From: Ch128b sp964527925
GTDB lineage: Bacteria; Bacteroidota; Ignavibacteria; Ch128b
DNA length: 28,653 nucleotides
Reading direction: 5' to 3'
Assembly: GCA_964527925.1 (NCBI GenBank)
Contig: CAZGQO010000019.1
Span: forward strand, 1-28,653
Part shown: in pieces, positions 16,259 to 23,619 of the stretch
Position numbering within the stretch: position 1 is the first letter of the stretch
Layout: each line of letters begins with the position of its first letter
Translations under genes and position numbers: made by a program
The notes under the pieces: model-generated
The model's database searches: none
Told to the model about the DNA's origin: nothing
The model's input: only the letters and a program-made list of their open reading frames with translations

Positions 16259-16290
16259 AATCGGGTGTTTACTCACACCCGATTTAATTT
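16259..16290 (+). terminator. Terminator after the aconitase gene
   Basis: A perfect 10-bp stem (AATCGGGTGT at 16259-16268 and ACACCCGATT at 16275-16284) with a 6-nt loop, followed by a short T-rich stretch. It lies 12 nt after the aconitase stop and before the rpsT promoter. The U-tract is weak, so termination may be partial. Confidence 0.7.
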
Positions 16291-16318
16291 GATTAAACTC
16301 TGTTTTTAATTAAATTTG
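16288..16318 (+). promoter_or_regulatory. Bacteroidota-type promoter of rpsT
   Basis: TTTG (16288-16291), a 19-nt spacer, and TAAATTTG (16311-16318) match the Bacteroidota housekeeping consensus TTTG-N19-TAnnTTTG. A start a few bases downstream leaves a leader of only about 15 nt that contains AAGGAGA (16327-16333) before the ATG at 16338. Position between a terminator and a separate gene supports it. Confidence 0.6.
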
Positions 16319-16337
16319 TAAAAAATAAGGAGATTTG

Positions 16338-16592
16338 ATGGCAACACATAAGTCCGCTATTAAAAGACACAGACAGAGCTTGAAAAGACGAGCGTTGAAT
16401 CGTGCAAGAAAATCTGAACTTAAAACCATGATTAAAAAAGTTCGAACTGCAAAAGATAAAGAAACTGCACGAGAAGCTTTTAATAAAGTTGTTTCATTAC
16501 TTGATAAGTTAGCAACAAAAGGAATTATCCATAAAAACAAAGCTTCAAATCAAAAATCAAAGCTCGCTCTTTATCTTAATAAATTGTCATAA
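16338..16592 (+). CDS. rpsT: 30S ribosomal protein S20
   Basis: 84 aa from the ATG at 16338, preceded by AAGGAGA; a TTG three bases earlier is in frame but not needed. The protein begins MATHKSAIKRHRQSLKRRAL and is highly basic and alpha-helical, with KGIIHKNKASNQKSKLAL near the end, all typical of S20, which binds 16S rRNA early in 30S assembly. Length is normal. It forms a single-gene unit with its own promoter (16288-16318) and a strong terminator (16619-16650). It lies downstream of, but is separated from, the aconitase gene. Confidence 0.96.
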   Translation: MATHKSAIKRHRQSLKRRALNRARKSELKTMIKKVRTAKDKETAREAFNKVVSLLDKLATKGIIHKNKASNQKSKLALYLNKLS

Positions 16593-16618
16593 TTTGATTA
16601 ACTCTTTGATTTGATTAC

Positions 16619-16650
16619 AGCTTTTTGGTTCATCCAAAAAGCTTTTTTTA
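16619..16650 (+). terminator. Intrinsic terminator of rpsT
   Basis: Perfect 10-bp stem AGCTTTTTGG (16619-16628) and CCAAAAAGCT (16634-16643) with a 5-nt loop, followed by TTTTTT then ATTTT. It is a strong rightward terminator placed 26 nt after the rpsT stop and facing the convergent lipoprotein gene. On the minus strand the stem lacks a U-tract. Confidence 0.85.
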
Positions 16651-16674
16651 TTTTAAAGGGGAAATTGAAATAAA

Positions 16675-17247
16675 TTACTTCTTCAGCTTTAATGATTGTG
16701 CAACACTTTCCTGTATTGAAAACAACTCAAGTGTATTTATCCGACCCGAACCTTCATTTGTAGTATAAGCATTGACTTCGAAAAAGTTATTTTCCTTTTC
16801 TAGAATGACTATGCGTCCAAATTGATTATTTCCAAAAGAATATTCAAAAGCTGAGTAAATTAAATTACCATTTTGAAATGGTCTCGGTGGTTCAATTACC
16901 TTAAAAGTTTGTTCGTATTTTCGTTTCTGAAGAAAAACTTCATTTCTTGCTAATGATTGGATCGTTTCGATTTTATTCTTCTCTGAGAGTGGTTTTAATA
17001 GATTAATTCTTTTGATTGTAATTACACTTGAATAATTTTCATTAACAAGCCAGATTTCATCAGCGGGATAATTTTCATCTCTGGTTTGAAACCAATTATT
17101 TGGAATGTAAACTAAAAATGTACTTGCTGGAGAAAGACCCATCTCATTAGATAAACTCACGAGAGAAAAATTTGATTGTTCTATTTTTAATGTTGGAGCA
17201 CATCCAGCAAGTACAATCAAAAGAAGACAAACAAGTTTCTTTTTCAA
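16675..17247 (-). CDS. Putative lipoprotein coupled to a PorV/PorQ-family gene
   Basis: 190 aa with a clear lipoprotein signal (MKKKLVCLLLIVLAGC, Cys16). The start is TTG at 17247, overlapping the stop of the upstream gene as TTGA; no later Met would keep the signal, so this start is favoured and implies translational coupling. The mature part is mixed alpha/beta (for example FLVYIPNNWFQTRDENYP, then VITIKRINLLKP, then RIVILEKENNFFEVNAYT), suggesting a compact domain, but I do not recognise the family. Being produced from the same message as a PorV/PorQ-family barrel suggests an envelope role, possibly in secretion or barrel assembly. This is inference from position only. Confidence 0.7.
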   Translation of the reverse strand: MKKKLVCLLLIVLAGCAPTLKIEQSNFSLVSLSNEMGLSPASTFLVYIPNNWFQTRDENYPADEIWLVNENYSSVITIKRINLLKPLSEKNKIETIQSLARNEVFLQKRKYEQTFKVIEPPRPFQNGNLIYSAFEYSFGNNQFGRIVILEKENNFFEVNAYTTNEGSGRINTLELFSIQESVAQSLKLKK

Positions 17248-18266
17248 TCTGATAAACGCTGATATTTTGGCTCTTCAAGAGTAAGCATAAGAGAGATGCG
17301 ATGTGTATTGCCTAACTCTCCGGTACGATCAAATTTCACAAACGAATAATCAATATTTAGTTTTGGTAAAATTATTCCTGCACCAAATGTAAATTGCTTC
17401 ACATCATTATAACCCAAACGAACTGATATCAATCTGTCATAAGTGTATTCAACACCCCCGTGAAAATCGAAACTAATTGGACCAATGTTCATCATTGATG
17501 CAAATCTTCTATTTTCAAATCTAATGTCTGTATCGAAAACAGGAATTAATGTCCCGTTAAAAATATTTAATTGATAAGCTACACCGACTTTTAGCATTGG
17601 GGAAATCAATTGAGTGGTTCCATTATCCCAGGCAACAATGGTTGTTGTTACATCCTGAAGATTTGCACCAAGTGATAAGTTTTCTATTGGCGAATAAATT
17701 GCCCCGATATCAAAACCAATTCCCCAGGCACCAAATTCTGCGATATCACGTCTAATGACTTTTAAGTTTGCACCGTAGGAAAGTTTTTCATCATATCTTC
17801 TGGCAAAGGAGAATAAAAATGCCCAGTCTGAATAATTAAATTCTGTAATCTTTGAGTAATCAAGTAACTCGTTGTCATCAAGATTTAAGTTACCATTTAA
17901 ATCAATCAATGCTTGTCTTGTATCCGGAATTCCATCAACTCCAAGTCTGATTACACTCAATCCAATAGTCATATCAGATTTATAGGGAATTGCAACAGCT
18001 CCATAATTGTAATTTACAAGTCCAGCAAATCTTTCATCGTGCATTACCATTGCCTGAGGGTAATCAAGTCTTGAAAGCCCGGCGGGATTCCAGTAACCTG
18101 CAGTTACATCATTAGCAATTGATACAAAGGCACTGCCCATACCCAATGGTCTGCCACCAACACCGATGGCGAGAAATTCACCGGAATATTTTCCAACCGA
18201 CACACCTTGAGAAAAGAGAATGGAAACAAAAAAGAAAGAAACGAGAGAAAAGACTATGTTTTTCAT
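17244..18266 (-). CDS. PorV/PorQ-family outer-membrane protein
   Basis: 340 aa from the ATG at 18266, which is preceded by AAAGGTGA; a TTG at 18281 in frame would put that ribosome binding site inside the gene. The signal peptide ends near SILFSQ. The N-terminal block FLAIGVGGRPLGMGSAF, followed by NDVTAGYWNPAGLSRL, is the hallmark of the PorV/PorQ family of FadL-like barrels. PorV proteins shuttle T9SS cargo to the attachment complex; PorQ and many unnamed relatives are less well understood. The barrel body ends in RISLMLTLEE and a short polar tail. The presence of T9SS cargo in the window fits, but several PorV-like paralogs per genome are usual, so the exact role is open. Its last four bases overlap the lipoprotein gene. 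Confidence 0.85.
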   Translation of the reverse strand: MKNIVFSLVSFFFVSILFSQGVSVGKYSGEFLAIGVGGRPLGMGSAFVSIANDVTAGYWNPAGLSRLDYPQAMVMHDERFAGLVNYNYGAVAIPYKSDMTIGLSVIRLGVDGIPDTRQALIDLNGNLNLDDNELLDYSKITEFNYSDWAFLFSFARRYDEKLSYGANLKVIRRDIAEFGAWGIGFDIGAIYSPIENLSLGANLQDVTTTIVAWDNGTTQLISPMLKVGVAYQLNIFNGTLIPVFDTDIRFENRRFASMMNIGPISFDFHGGVEYTYDRLISVRLGYNDVKQFTFGAGIILPKLNIDYSFVKFDRTGELGNTHRISLMLTLEEPKYQRLSD

Positions 18267-18582
18267 TTTATCACCTTTCAATTAGTGCAGTAGAAATCTC
18301 ACTGTAGGTCGGTTGTCTTCATTTTGTTTAACGCAATATTAAAATCGACAAAGAAATAATCAAGTTTAGAAGGATTTTTCAAAACATTAAAGAATTCATT
18401 TTTTAAAAAATCACAATTACACGAAATCTTAATCAGAATAAAATTTATCGTAAACTAAATTAAAACTTCTTCCCGATTATCAATCGTTTCAGGTCGTTCA
18501 ACTAATACTTGAGAATCAACATTAAAATAAACAATTCACAGTCAGCAAATCTACTACACAGTTAATTCATAGAAATCTTTCT
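18267..18582. other. Intergenic region between rseP and the PorV/PorQ-family gene
   Basis: 316 nt with no coding frame of note. It should contain the end of the rseP transcript and the leftward promoter of the PorV/PorQ-family gene. I looked for a leftward TAnnTTTG box and for a hairpin with a U-tract and found neither convincingly. It is AT-rich and otherwise featureless by eye. Confidence 0.6.
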
Positions 18583-19947
18583 TCAATAATTCATTATATC
18601 CGAATAAATCACAAAAGCCATGAACAGAAGTAAAATTATGAAACCTATGTTTTGAATAACAATCTTAACTTTTGGAGAAATCTCTCTTCGTAAAATTCCT
18701 TCAAGTATCACAATGATTATGTGTCCACCATCCAGAACTGGAAATGGAAGAATATTAATAATCGCAAGACTCAAGCTCAGAAGAGCAATAAAATTAATAA
18801 AGCTCAAAAGATTTACATCCGCCGTTTGAGCTGCAATTTTTGCAATCCTAATTGGTCCACCGAAGGCATTCGCAAATTCAACTTTGCCTGTGATTACTTT
18901 ATAAACGATTGTAAAGAATAAAATCACATTTTGAGAACAATCATCCACTGCCTTAATTCCAGCCTGAACAAAATTGAACTTCTCAATTTCTACTGGAGCA
19001 TAAATATAAATTCCACTCAAGATTCCAATTTTACCATCTTTATTTGGTGTGACTGCTAATTTCAGTGTATCTGTATTTCTTTTAACAACGAACTCAAGTT
19101 CTTTTTCTGGATTGGAACTAATGATATCAATTAACTGGAGTGATGAGATTATTTCCTGTTGATTAACATATAAAATTGTGTCGTTCTTTTTTAATCCCGC
19201 ATTGAATGCCGGAGTGTTCGAATTCACATCGGCAACAAAAACTTTAGTTTCTCTGGGAAACAACGAAAGACCTGACTTTCTATCGGCTTGAAGTAATTTA
19301 CTCTGCAGCTTTAAATCAAGGATTCTATTGTTTCTCTCGACTGAAATTGTAAATTCTTCACCAATTTTTTTGACATAGATGTAGTTAAGAATTTCATCCC
19401 AGTACTTTACATTGTTTCCATCGATTGAAATAATTTTATCATTGGTTTGTAAGCCAGCAAACTCAAGAGCGCTTTTTGGTGGAATATAGCCAATTGTAGT
19501 TGTCTTTAAATGTTGAAATGGTTTGGTGTAATTAATTCCCCAGAAAATCACAAAAGCCAGCAACACATTCATCAAAACACCAGCTGAAAGTACGAACAAT
19601 TTTTTCCCAGCCGATTTAGATCGAAATTCCCATGGTTGTGGTTCATGTTGTAAAAAATCTTTATCAAAACTTTCATCAATCATACCAGCGACTTTAACAT
19701 ACCCACCAAGCGGCAGAAGACAAACGCGATAATCTGTATTACCTTCAAGATCAATATCTTTTGGAAGTGAACCAAATGAAAATCCAGTTTTTTTATTGTA
19801 ACCAAAAAGTCTCTGACCAAATCCTATTGCAAATGCATCGACCCCCATACCAGAAAATTTAGCTGCGATAAAATGACCAAATTCATGAACGAGTACAAGT
19901 ATTGCAATAGTAATAATGAAGTAGAATAGAGTATTAAGAAATTCCAT
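18583..19947 (-). CDS. rseP: RseP-type site-2 intramembrane metalloprotease
   Basis: 454 aa, normal for the family. The zinc-binding HEFGH is at 21-25 in the first membrane helix, and the third ligand motif LDGGH is at 405-409 in a late helix (NILPFPVLDGGH). GGYVKVAG follows the first helix. Two PDZ-type domains are visible between the membrane parts (GYIPPKSALEFAGLQTNDKI and VNSNTPAFNAGLKKNDTI). The enzyme cleaves membrane-embedded anti-sigma factors and remnant signal peptides in the inner membrane. The ATG at 19947 lies inside the end of dxr (14-nt overlap) with AAGGTAAC upstream, so the two are co-translated. The linkage with dxr is widespread in bacteria. Confidence 0.95.
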   Translation of the reverse strand: MEFLNTLFYFIITIAILVLVHEFGHFIAAKFSGMGVDAFAIGFGQRLFGYNKKTGFSFGSLPKDIDLEGNTDYRVCLLPLGGYVKVAGMIDESFDKDFLQHEPQPWEFRSKSAGKKLFVLSAGVLMNVLLAFVIFWGINYTKPFQHLKTTTIGYIPPKSALEFAGLQTNDKIISIDGNNVKYWDEILNYIYVKKIGEEFTISVERNNRILDLKLQSKLLQADRKSGLSLFPRETKVFVADVNSNTPAFNAGLKKNDTILYVNQQEIISSLQLIDIISSNPEKELEFVVKRNTDTLKLAVTPNKDGKIGILSGIYIYAPVEIEKFNFVQAGIKAVDDCSQNVILFFTIVYKVITGKVEFANAFGGPIRIAKIAAQTADVNLLSFINFIALLSLSLAIINILPFPVLDGGHIIIVILEGILRREISPKVKIVIQNIGFIILLLFMAFVIYSDIMNY

Positions 19948-21100
19948 AAGTTACCTTTTTTGATTTATTGAAAAATTCTCTGACTTTTGCATCCCATTCA
20001 AAAATTTCCTCAAGTTCTGGTTCTCTGGTTGAACCAAACTGTTCTAAGGCTGATTCAATCAATTCAGGAATCTGAGAAAATTTTATTTCTTTATTCAAGA
20101 ATTTTTGAACTGCCATTTCATTTGCTGCATTCATAATCACAGGATAATTTCCACCAATTTCGAGAGCTTTATAAGCTATGTCAAGACATTTGAATTTATT
20201 TAAATCTGGTTCCAAAAATGTTAGTGACGAATATTTAAGAAAGTCCATTGTTGAATAAGTCACAGGAAATCTTTCTGGATAGCTGAGTGAATACTGAATA
20301 GGCAATTTCATATCAGGAACACCAAGCTGAGCTTTTATTGATCCATCAAAAAACTCAACCATTGAGTGAATTATTGACTGTGGATGAATGATTACGTCAA
20401 TTTGATTTCGTTTTAAGTTGAAGAGCCAGTGAGCTTCGATTACCTCAAGACCTTTGTTCATCATCGTCGCAGAATCAATTGTAATTTTATTCCCCATTTT
20501 CCAGTTAGGATGCTGTAAAGCTTCTTCGATAGTAATGCTATCGAATTCTTCCACCTTTCTGTTTAAGAATGGGCCGCCCGAAGCAGTGAGGATAATTTTT
20601 TTAATGCTCTCCTTCGGTTCACCAATCAGACATTGAAGTATAGCTGAGTGTTCTGAATCAATCGGAATTATTTTTGCTGAAAATTGTTCTGCCAGTTTTG
20701 TGATGATGTGTCCAGCCACAACGAGAGTTTCTTTATTTGCTAAAGCAATTTTTTTCCCGCTCCGTGTTGCTTGAATAATTGATCTCAAGCCAGCAAATCC
20801 TACCATTGCAGCAATTACTATATCCACATCTTCACTAATAATTATTTTAAGCAAATCGTCTTTTGAGTAAACTTTATAAGGAAGGGAACGGGATTTTAAT
20901 TCTATGTATGCATCATCATCAGTGATAATAATTCCCTTTGGATGGAATTTACTGGCTTGTTCTAAAATCAAATCAATATTTGTGTTGGTAGAAAGATAGG
21001 CAACATTAAATTTATCTAAATTATTTTCTATTACCTCAAGACTGGAAATTCCAATGGAACCTGTCGAACCTAAAATTATTATGTTTTCTTTCTTTCTCAT
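19934..21100 (-). CDS. dxr: 1-deoxy-D-xylulose 5-phosphate reductoisomerase
   Basis: 388 aa. The NADPH-binding motif GSTGSIG is at 11-17. ALANKETLVVAGH, PIDSEHSAI and the metal and substrate segment NKGLEVIEAHWLF with IHPQSIIHSMVEF are all intact, as is the C-terminal helical domain. It converts DXP to MEP, the committed step of the non-mevalonate isoprenoid pathway, so isoprenoids (including the undecaprenyl carrier handled by uppP in the same gene run) come from the MEP route. It overlaps rseP by 14 nt and follows the anti-sigma gene after 96 nt, so a promoter of its own is possible there, although I could not identify one. Confidence 0.96.
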   Translation of the reverse strand: MRKKENIIILGSTGSIGISSLEVIENNLDKFNVAYLSTNTNIDLILEQASKFHPKGIIITDDDAYIELKSRSLPYKVYSKDDLLKIIISEDVDIVIAAMVGFAGLRSIIQATRSGKKIALANKETLVVAGHIITKLAEQFSAKIIPIDSEHSAILQCLIGEPKESIKKIILTASGGPFLNRKVEEFDSITIEEALQHPNWKMGNKITIDSATMMNKGLEVIEAHWLFNLKRNQIDVIIHPQSIIHSMVEFFDGSIKAQLGVPDMKLPIQYSLSYPERFPVTYSTMDFLKYSSLTFLEPDLNKFKCLDIAYKALEIGGNYPVIMNAANEMAVQKFLNKEIKFSQIPELIESALEQFGSTREPELEEIFEWDAKVREFFNKSKKVTYGIS

Positions 21101-21196
21101 TAAAAAAACAAACTATCTTTCAACTCAATATATCAATTTTATCAGACAAAATTGTTCACCCGTTCTTTACAGTAATAGATTAGATTAAAATGATGA

Positions 21197-21793
21197 TTAT
21201 TTCTTTTTAGTTTTAGTGAGTCGGATTGAGTCCTTGTATTCTCTTTGAAAAGTTTTAAAGTTTTCTATTTCCTTATTAAACAAAACATCAGGTGGAGGAA
21301 TTCTAATTGTAATTGCTTCTTCATCCAGCGGATAACCAACAAATATTGATCTTCTAGCAGGTTGATTTTCGTTTGAAAATTCAGGTTTATCAAGACTGAC
21401 ACCAGGACCGAGGTTCAGAGGTAATTTTGTCCTCTTTACAACAAAATCCTTTTTCACAGGTACATTAATTTTTTGAGGTTGAACCTGATCAGCCTGATCT
21501 TGTATTTGCACTTCAGGGACTGCTTTTTCAACCACCTGTACTCTCTGTACCGTTTCAATCCGGTTATTTTGCACAGAATAAACAATCAAAGCAATTACAA
21601 TTATCATTGTGAATGCAGTCGCATAAATCGGTTTGAAACGAATCATACCTGGTGTAAACCTGACTCCTGAAGATTTTCTGTTCTCATAGAGAGAAATTCT
21701 CTCCATTAATTTGGATTCAAAATCTTCAGGGGCAAATTGTTTTGGAAGATTTTTTAAATCCTGTATCAATTTTTCGATATTGTTATTTCCCAT
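21197..21793 (-). CDS. Probable single-pass membrane anti-sigma factor
   Basis: 198 aa. An N-terminal soluble segment (1-50) includes FAPEDFESKLMERI, a pattern common at the N-terminus of anti-sigma proteins. One membrane span is at about 55-74 (PIYATAFTMIIVIALIVYSV). The remainder is a Pro- and Lys-rich extracytoplasmic region ending in basic residues. There is no CxxC/HxxxC zinc motif, so it is not a typical ZAS protein. It starts 3 nt after the ECF sigma gene, the usual place for the cognate anti-sigma. The assignment rests on context and topology. If correct, it would hold the sigma factor at the membrane until proteolysis, and rseP is encoded two genes downstream. Confidence 0.6.
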   Translation of the reverse strand: MGNNNIEKLIQDLKNLPKQFAPEDFESKLMERISLYENRKSSGVRFTPGMIRFKPIYATAFTMIIVIALIVYSVQNNRIETVQRVQVVEKAVPEVQIQDQADQVQPQKINVPVKKDFVVKRTKLPLNLGPGVSLDKPEFSNENQPARRSIFVGYPLDEEAITIRIPPPDVLFNKEIENFKTFQREYKDSIRLTKTKKK

Positions 21794-21796
21794 GGC

Positions 21797-22408
21797 TTAT
21801 TCATAATATATGTCTTTTAATAATTCCTGTAATCGTGCTCTACCACGATTAATTCTTGATTTAACTGTTCCAATTTTTAAACCTGTAATTTCTGCAATTT
21901 CTTCATAAGAAAGTTCTTGTATATCTCTTAAAATGATGAGCTCACGGTAAATTGGTTTAACTTTGAGCAATGCTTTTTGAATAATTTCATATTTAATGAT
22001 GCTGTCAGTTTGAACATCTGGTCGGTATCTTTCGTCTGGTAATTCGTATTCGTTAATTTCTTCAGATTCTTCTTTGGAATTGGTTCCATGAATTGAAAAA
22101 ATTGATCTGCGATTTCTTCTGCGAAGTTCTGTCTTTGCTAAGTTGGCAGCAATTGTATAAATCCATGTAGAAAATTTAGCTACAGTAGTATAATAGTCCT
22201 TGTTCCGATAAAGTCTGAAGAATGTCTCTTGCAAAATATCTTCAGCAGCATCCTTAGAACCGACAAATTTAAAAATGAAATTCATCAATGGATCCTTATA
22301 CCTTTTAACTAATTCATTATAATACTCAATTGAATTAGTTTTCTGGAATTCTAAGATTAATTCTTCGTCAGTTTTTTCAGCTAAAACCTTTTTGTCGATT
22401 TTATCCAT
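21797..22408 (-). CDS. ECF-family RNA polymerase sigma factor
   Basis: 203 aa. Region 2 (about 25-92) includes DAAEDILQETFFRLYR and FSTWIYTIAANLAKTELRRR. Region 4 (about 140-195) includes YRELIILRDIQELSYEEIAE and TGLKIGTVKSRINRGRARLQ. These are textbook sigma-70 ECF (RpoE-like) regions. An acidic linker of about 45 residues joins them. It is followed after 3 nt by a single-pass membrane protein that is probably its anti-sigma factor. It lies 31 nt after holA and may be part of the same long transcript. The membership of its regulon cannot be told from the sequence; envelope stress is a reasonable guess from its neighbours. Confidence 0.93.
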   Translation of the reverse strand: MDKIDKKVLAEKTDEELILEFQKTNSIEYYNELVKRYKDPLMNFIFKFVGSKDAAEDILQETFFRLYRNKDYYTTVAKFSTWIYTIAANLAKTELRRRNRRSIFSIHGTNSKEESEEINEYELPDERYRPDVQTDSIIKYEIIQKALLKVKPIYRELIILRDIQELSYEEIAEITGLKIGTVKSRINRGRARLQELLKDIYYE

Positions 22409-22439
22409 TAAACTTAAGTATAATTATGTAGTTCCTATT

Positions 22440-23510
22440 TTATAACTTTTTTATCGCCAGTCCTATTTCTGTTATCAAAGTAGTGTAAAGAACACTTTCA
22501 TCAATATTTAGTGATTTCAATTCAATATCTTTTTTTAGTAAAATATCAAAAATTTTTTCAAGTTCTTCAAACTTGTACCGTTTCGAGGCTATCTCATACT
22601 GCTTGAGGAAGAAAGGATGACAACCAATTACTGCCGCAATCTTTTCATCAGTTTTATATTGGTTTCTTAATTCATTAAATGTTAAAAGGCTGAAGAAATA
22701 TTTCTGAAGCATTGTCAGAATATATACCATCTGAGCATTGTTGTTGAGTAAGTTTAGACCTATTTCAAGAGCTCTGTCAATGTCTTTATCAAGAAAAGCA
22801 TTGAAAAGGTCAAATATGGAATACTTTCTTGTTTTGATTAGATATTTTTTTATCAAATCGATATCCACTTTTTTCACATCGCCAATCGAGATTAATAATC
22901 TATTTATTTCAGATTCAAGATCATAAAGGTTATCCCCGACAGTCAGATAAATATACTCAACAGTGTTTTTATCAATTTGAATGTTCGCCTCATCAAATTT
23001 CATTTCGATGAAATCGAAAATATCTTTCTCATAAAATCTTCTTGATTGATAGAATGGAATTAATTTCAATGCCTCTTTATAAAACTTCAATCTTTGATCG
23101 ATTTTATCGTAATGCGTTAAGAATAAAAACGAAGCCGGATTAGGATTTTTAAGATATTCAAGCAGGTTACTAACAGAAAGATTCTTTTTTGATGTTTTGA
23201 CATTTTCATCACTTTCTTCTTCATCCTGATCTGAAGTTGTTTTCACATAATTACCGAAATTTTTTACGACAATAATCTTGCCTTCACCAAAAAGAGTGTT
23301 TTGTTCAAGCAATTCTATCAGTTCATTTAATCGAATTTCATTTGATAGGAATGAAAAGAATTCTAAATTTCTTTTTTTTGAAATTGATTCGAGATTTTCA
23401 ATTACTTTATCGATGAAGAAAGCTTCTTCACCAAATACGAAACAGCATTTTGGAAATTTACCCTTCGAGATATTTTTTAATAATTCCTGAACAGAATTTA
23501 TTTCAGCCAT
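22440..23510 (-). CDS. holA: DNA polymerase III delta subunit
   Basis: 356 aa, the usual HolA length. The N-terminal KCCFVFGEEAFFIDKVIENL and LFGEGKIIVVKNF blocks and the C-terminal helical bundle (MVYILTMLQKYFFSLLTFNE, then CHPFFLKQYEIASKRY) match the delta subunit of the clamp loader, which opens the beta clamp during replication. An acidic insertion (SDQDEEESDENVKTSKK) is a loop typical of variable regions. The ATG at 23510 overlaps the end of the preceding 38-aa MetS-like gene by 8 nt, so the essential replication gene is co-transcribed with a transporter. Confidence 0.9.
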   Translation of the reverse strand: MAEINSVQELLKNISKGKFPKCCFVFGEEAFFIDKVIENLESISKKRNLEFFSFLSNEIRLNELIELLEQNTLFGEGKIIVVKNFGNYVKTTSDQDEEESDENVKTSKKNLSVSNLLEYLKNPNPASFLFLTHYDKIDQRLKFYKEALKLIPFYQSRRFYEKDIFDFIEMKFDEANIQIDKNTVEYIYLTVGDNLYDLESEINRLLISIGDVKKVDIDLIKKYLIKTRKYSIFDLFNAFLDKDIDRALEIGLNLLNNNAQMVYILTMLQKYFFSLLTFNELRNQYKTDEKIAAVIGCHPFFLKQYEIASKRYKFEELEKIFDILLKKDIELKSLNIDESVLYTTLITEIGLAIKKL

Positions 23511-23619
23511 GCTTTTTCTTTTTATTGTTTTTCCTCATTGCCGTTAAAAGCAAAACAATGAAACCACCCCACACTATAGAAATTGAAAAAATCATAATCA
23601 GAATTGAATTAAATGTCAT
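23503..23619 (-). CDS. MetS-like small subunit of the NSS transporter (38 aa)
   Basis: Short gene encoding MTFNSILIMIFSISIVWGGF, then IVLLLTAMRKNNKKKKHG: one membrane helix with a WGGF motif and a polybasic C-terminus. This is the build of MetS-type small subunits, which accompany NSS-family transporters such as the corynebacterial methionine/alanine importer MetPS. The gene overlaps the transporter's last 11 nt and the first 8 nt of holA in the same direction, which is the expected position for a dedicated subunit. Family assignment is from pattern and context; the substrate is unknown. Confidence 0.8.
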   Translation of the reverse strand: MTFNSILIMIFSISIVWGGFIVLLLTAMRKNNKKKKHG

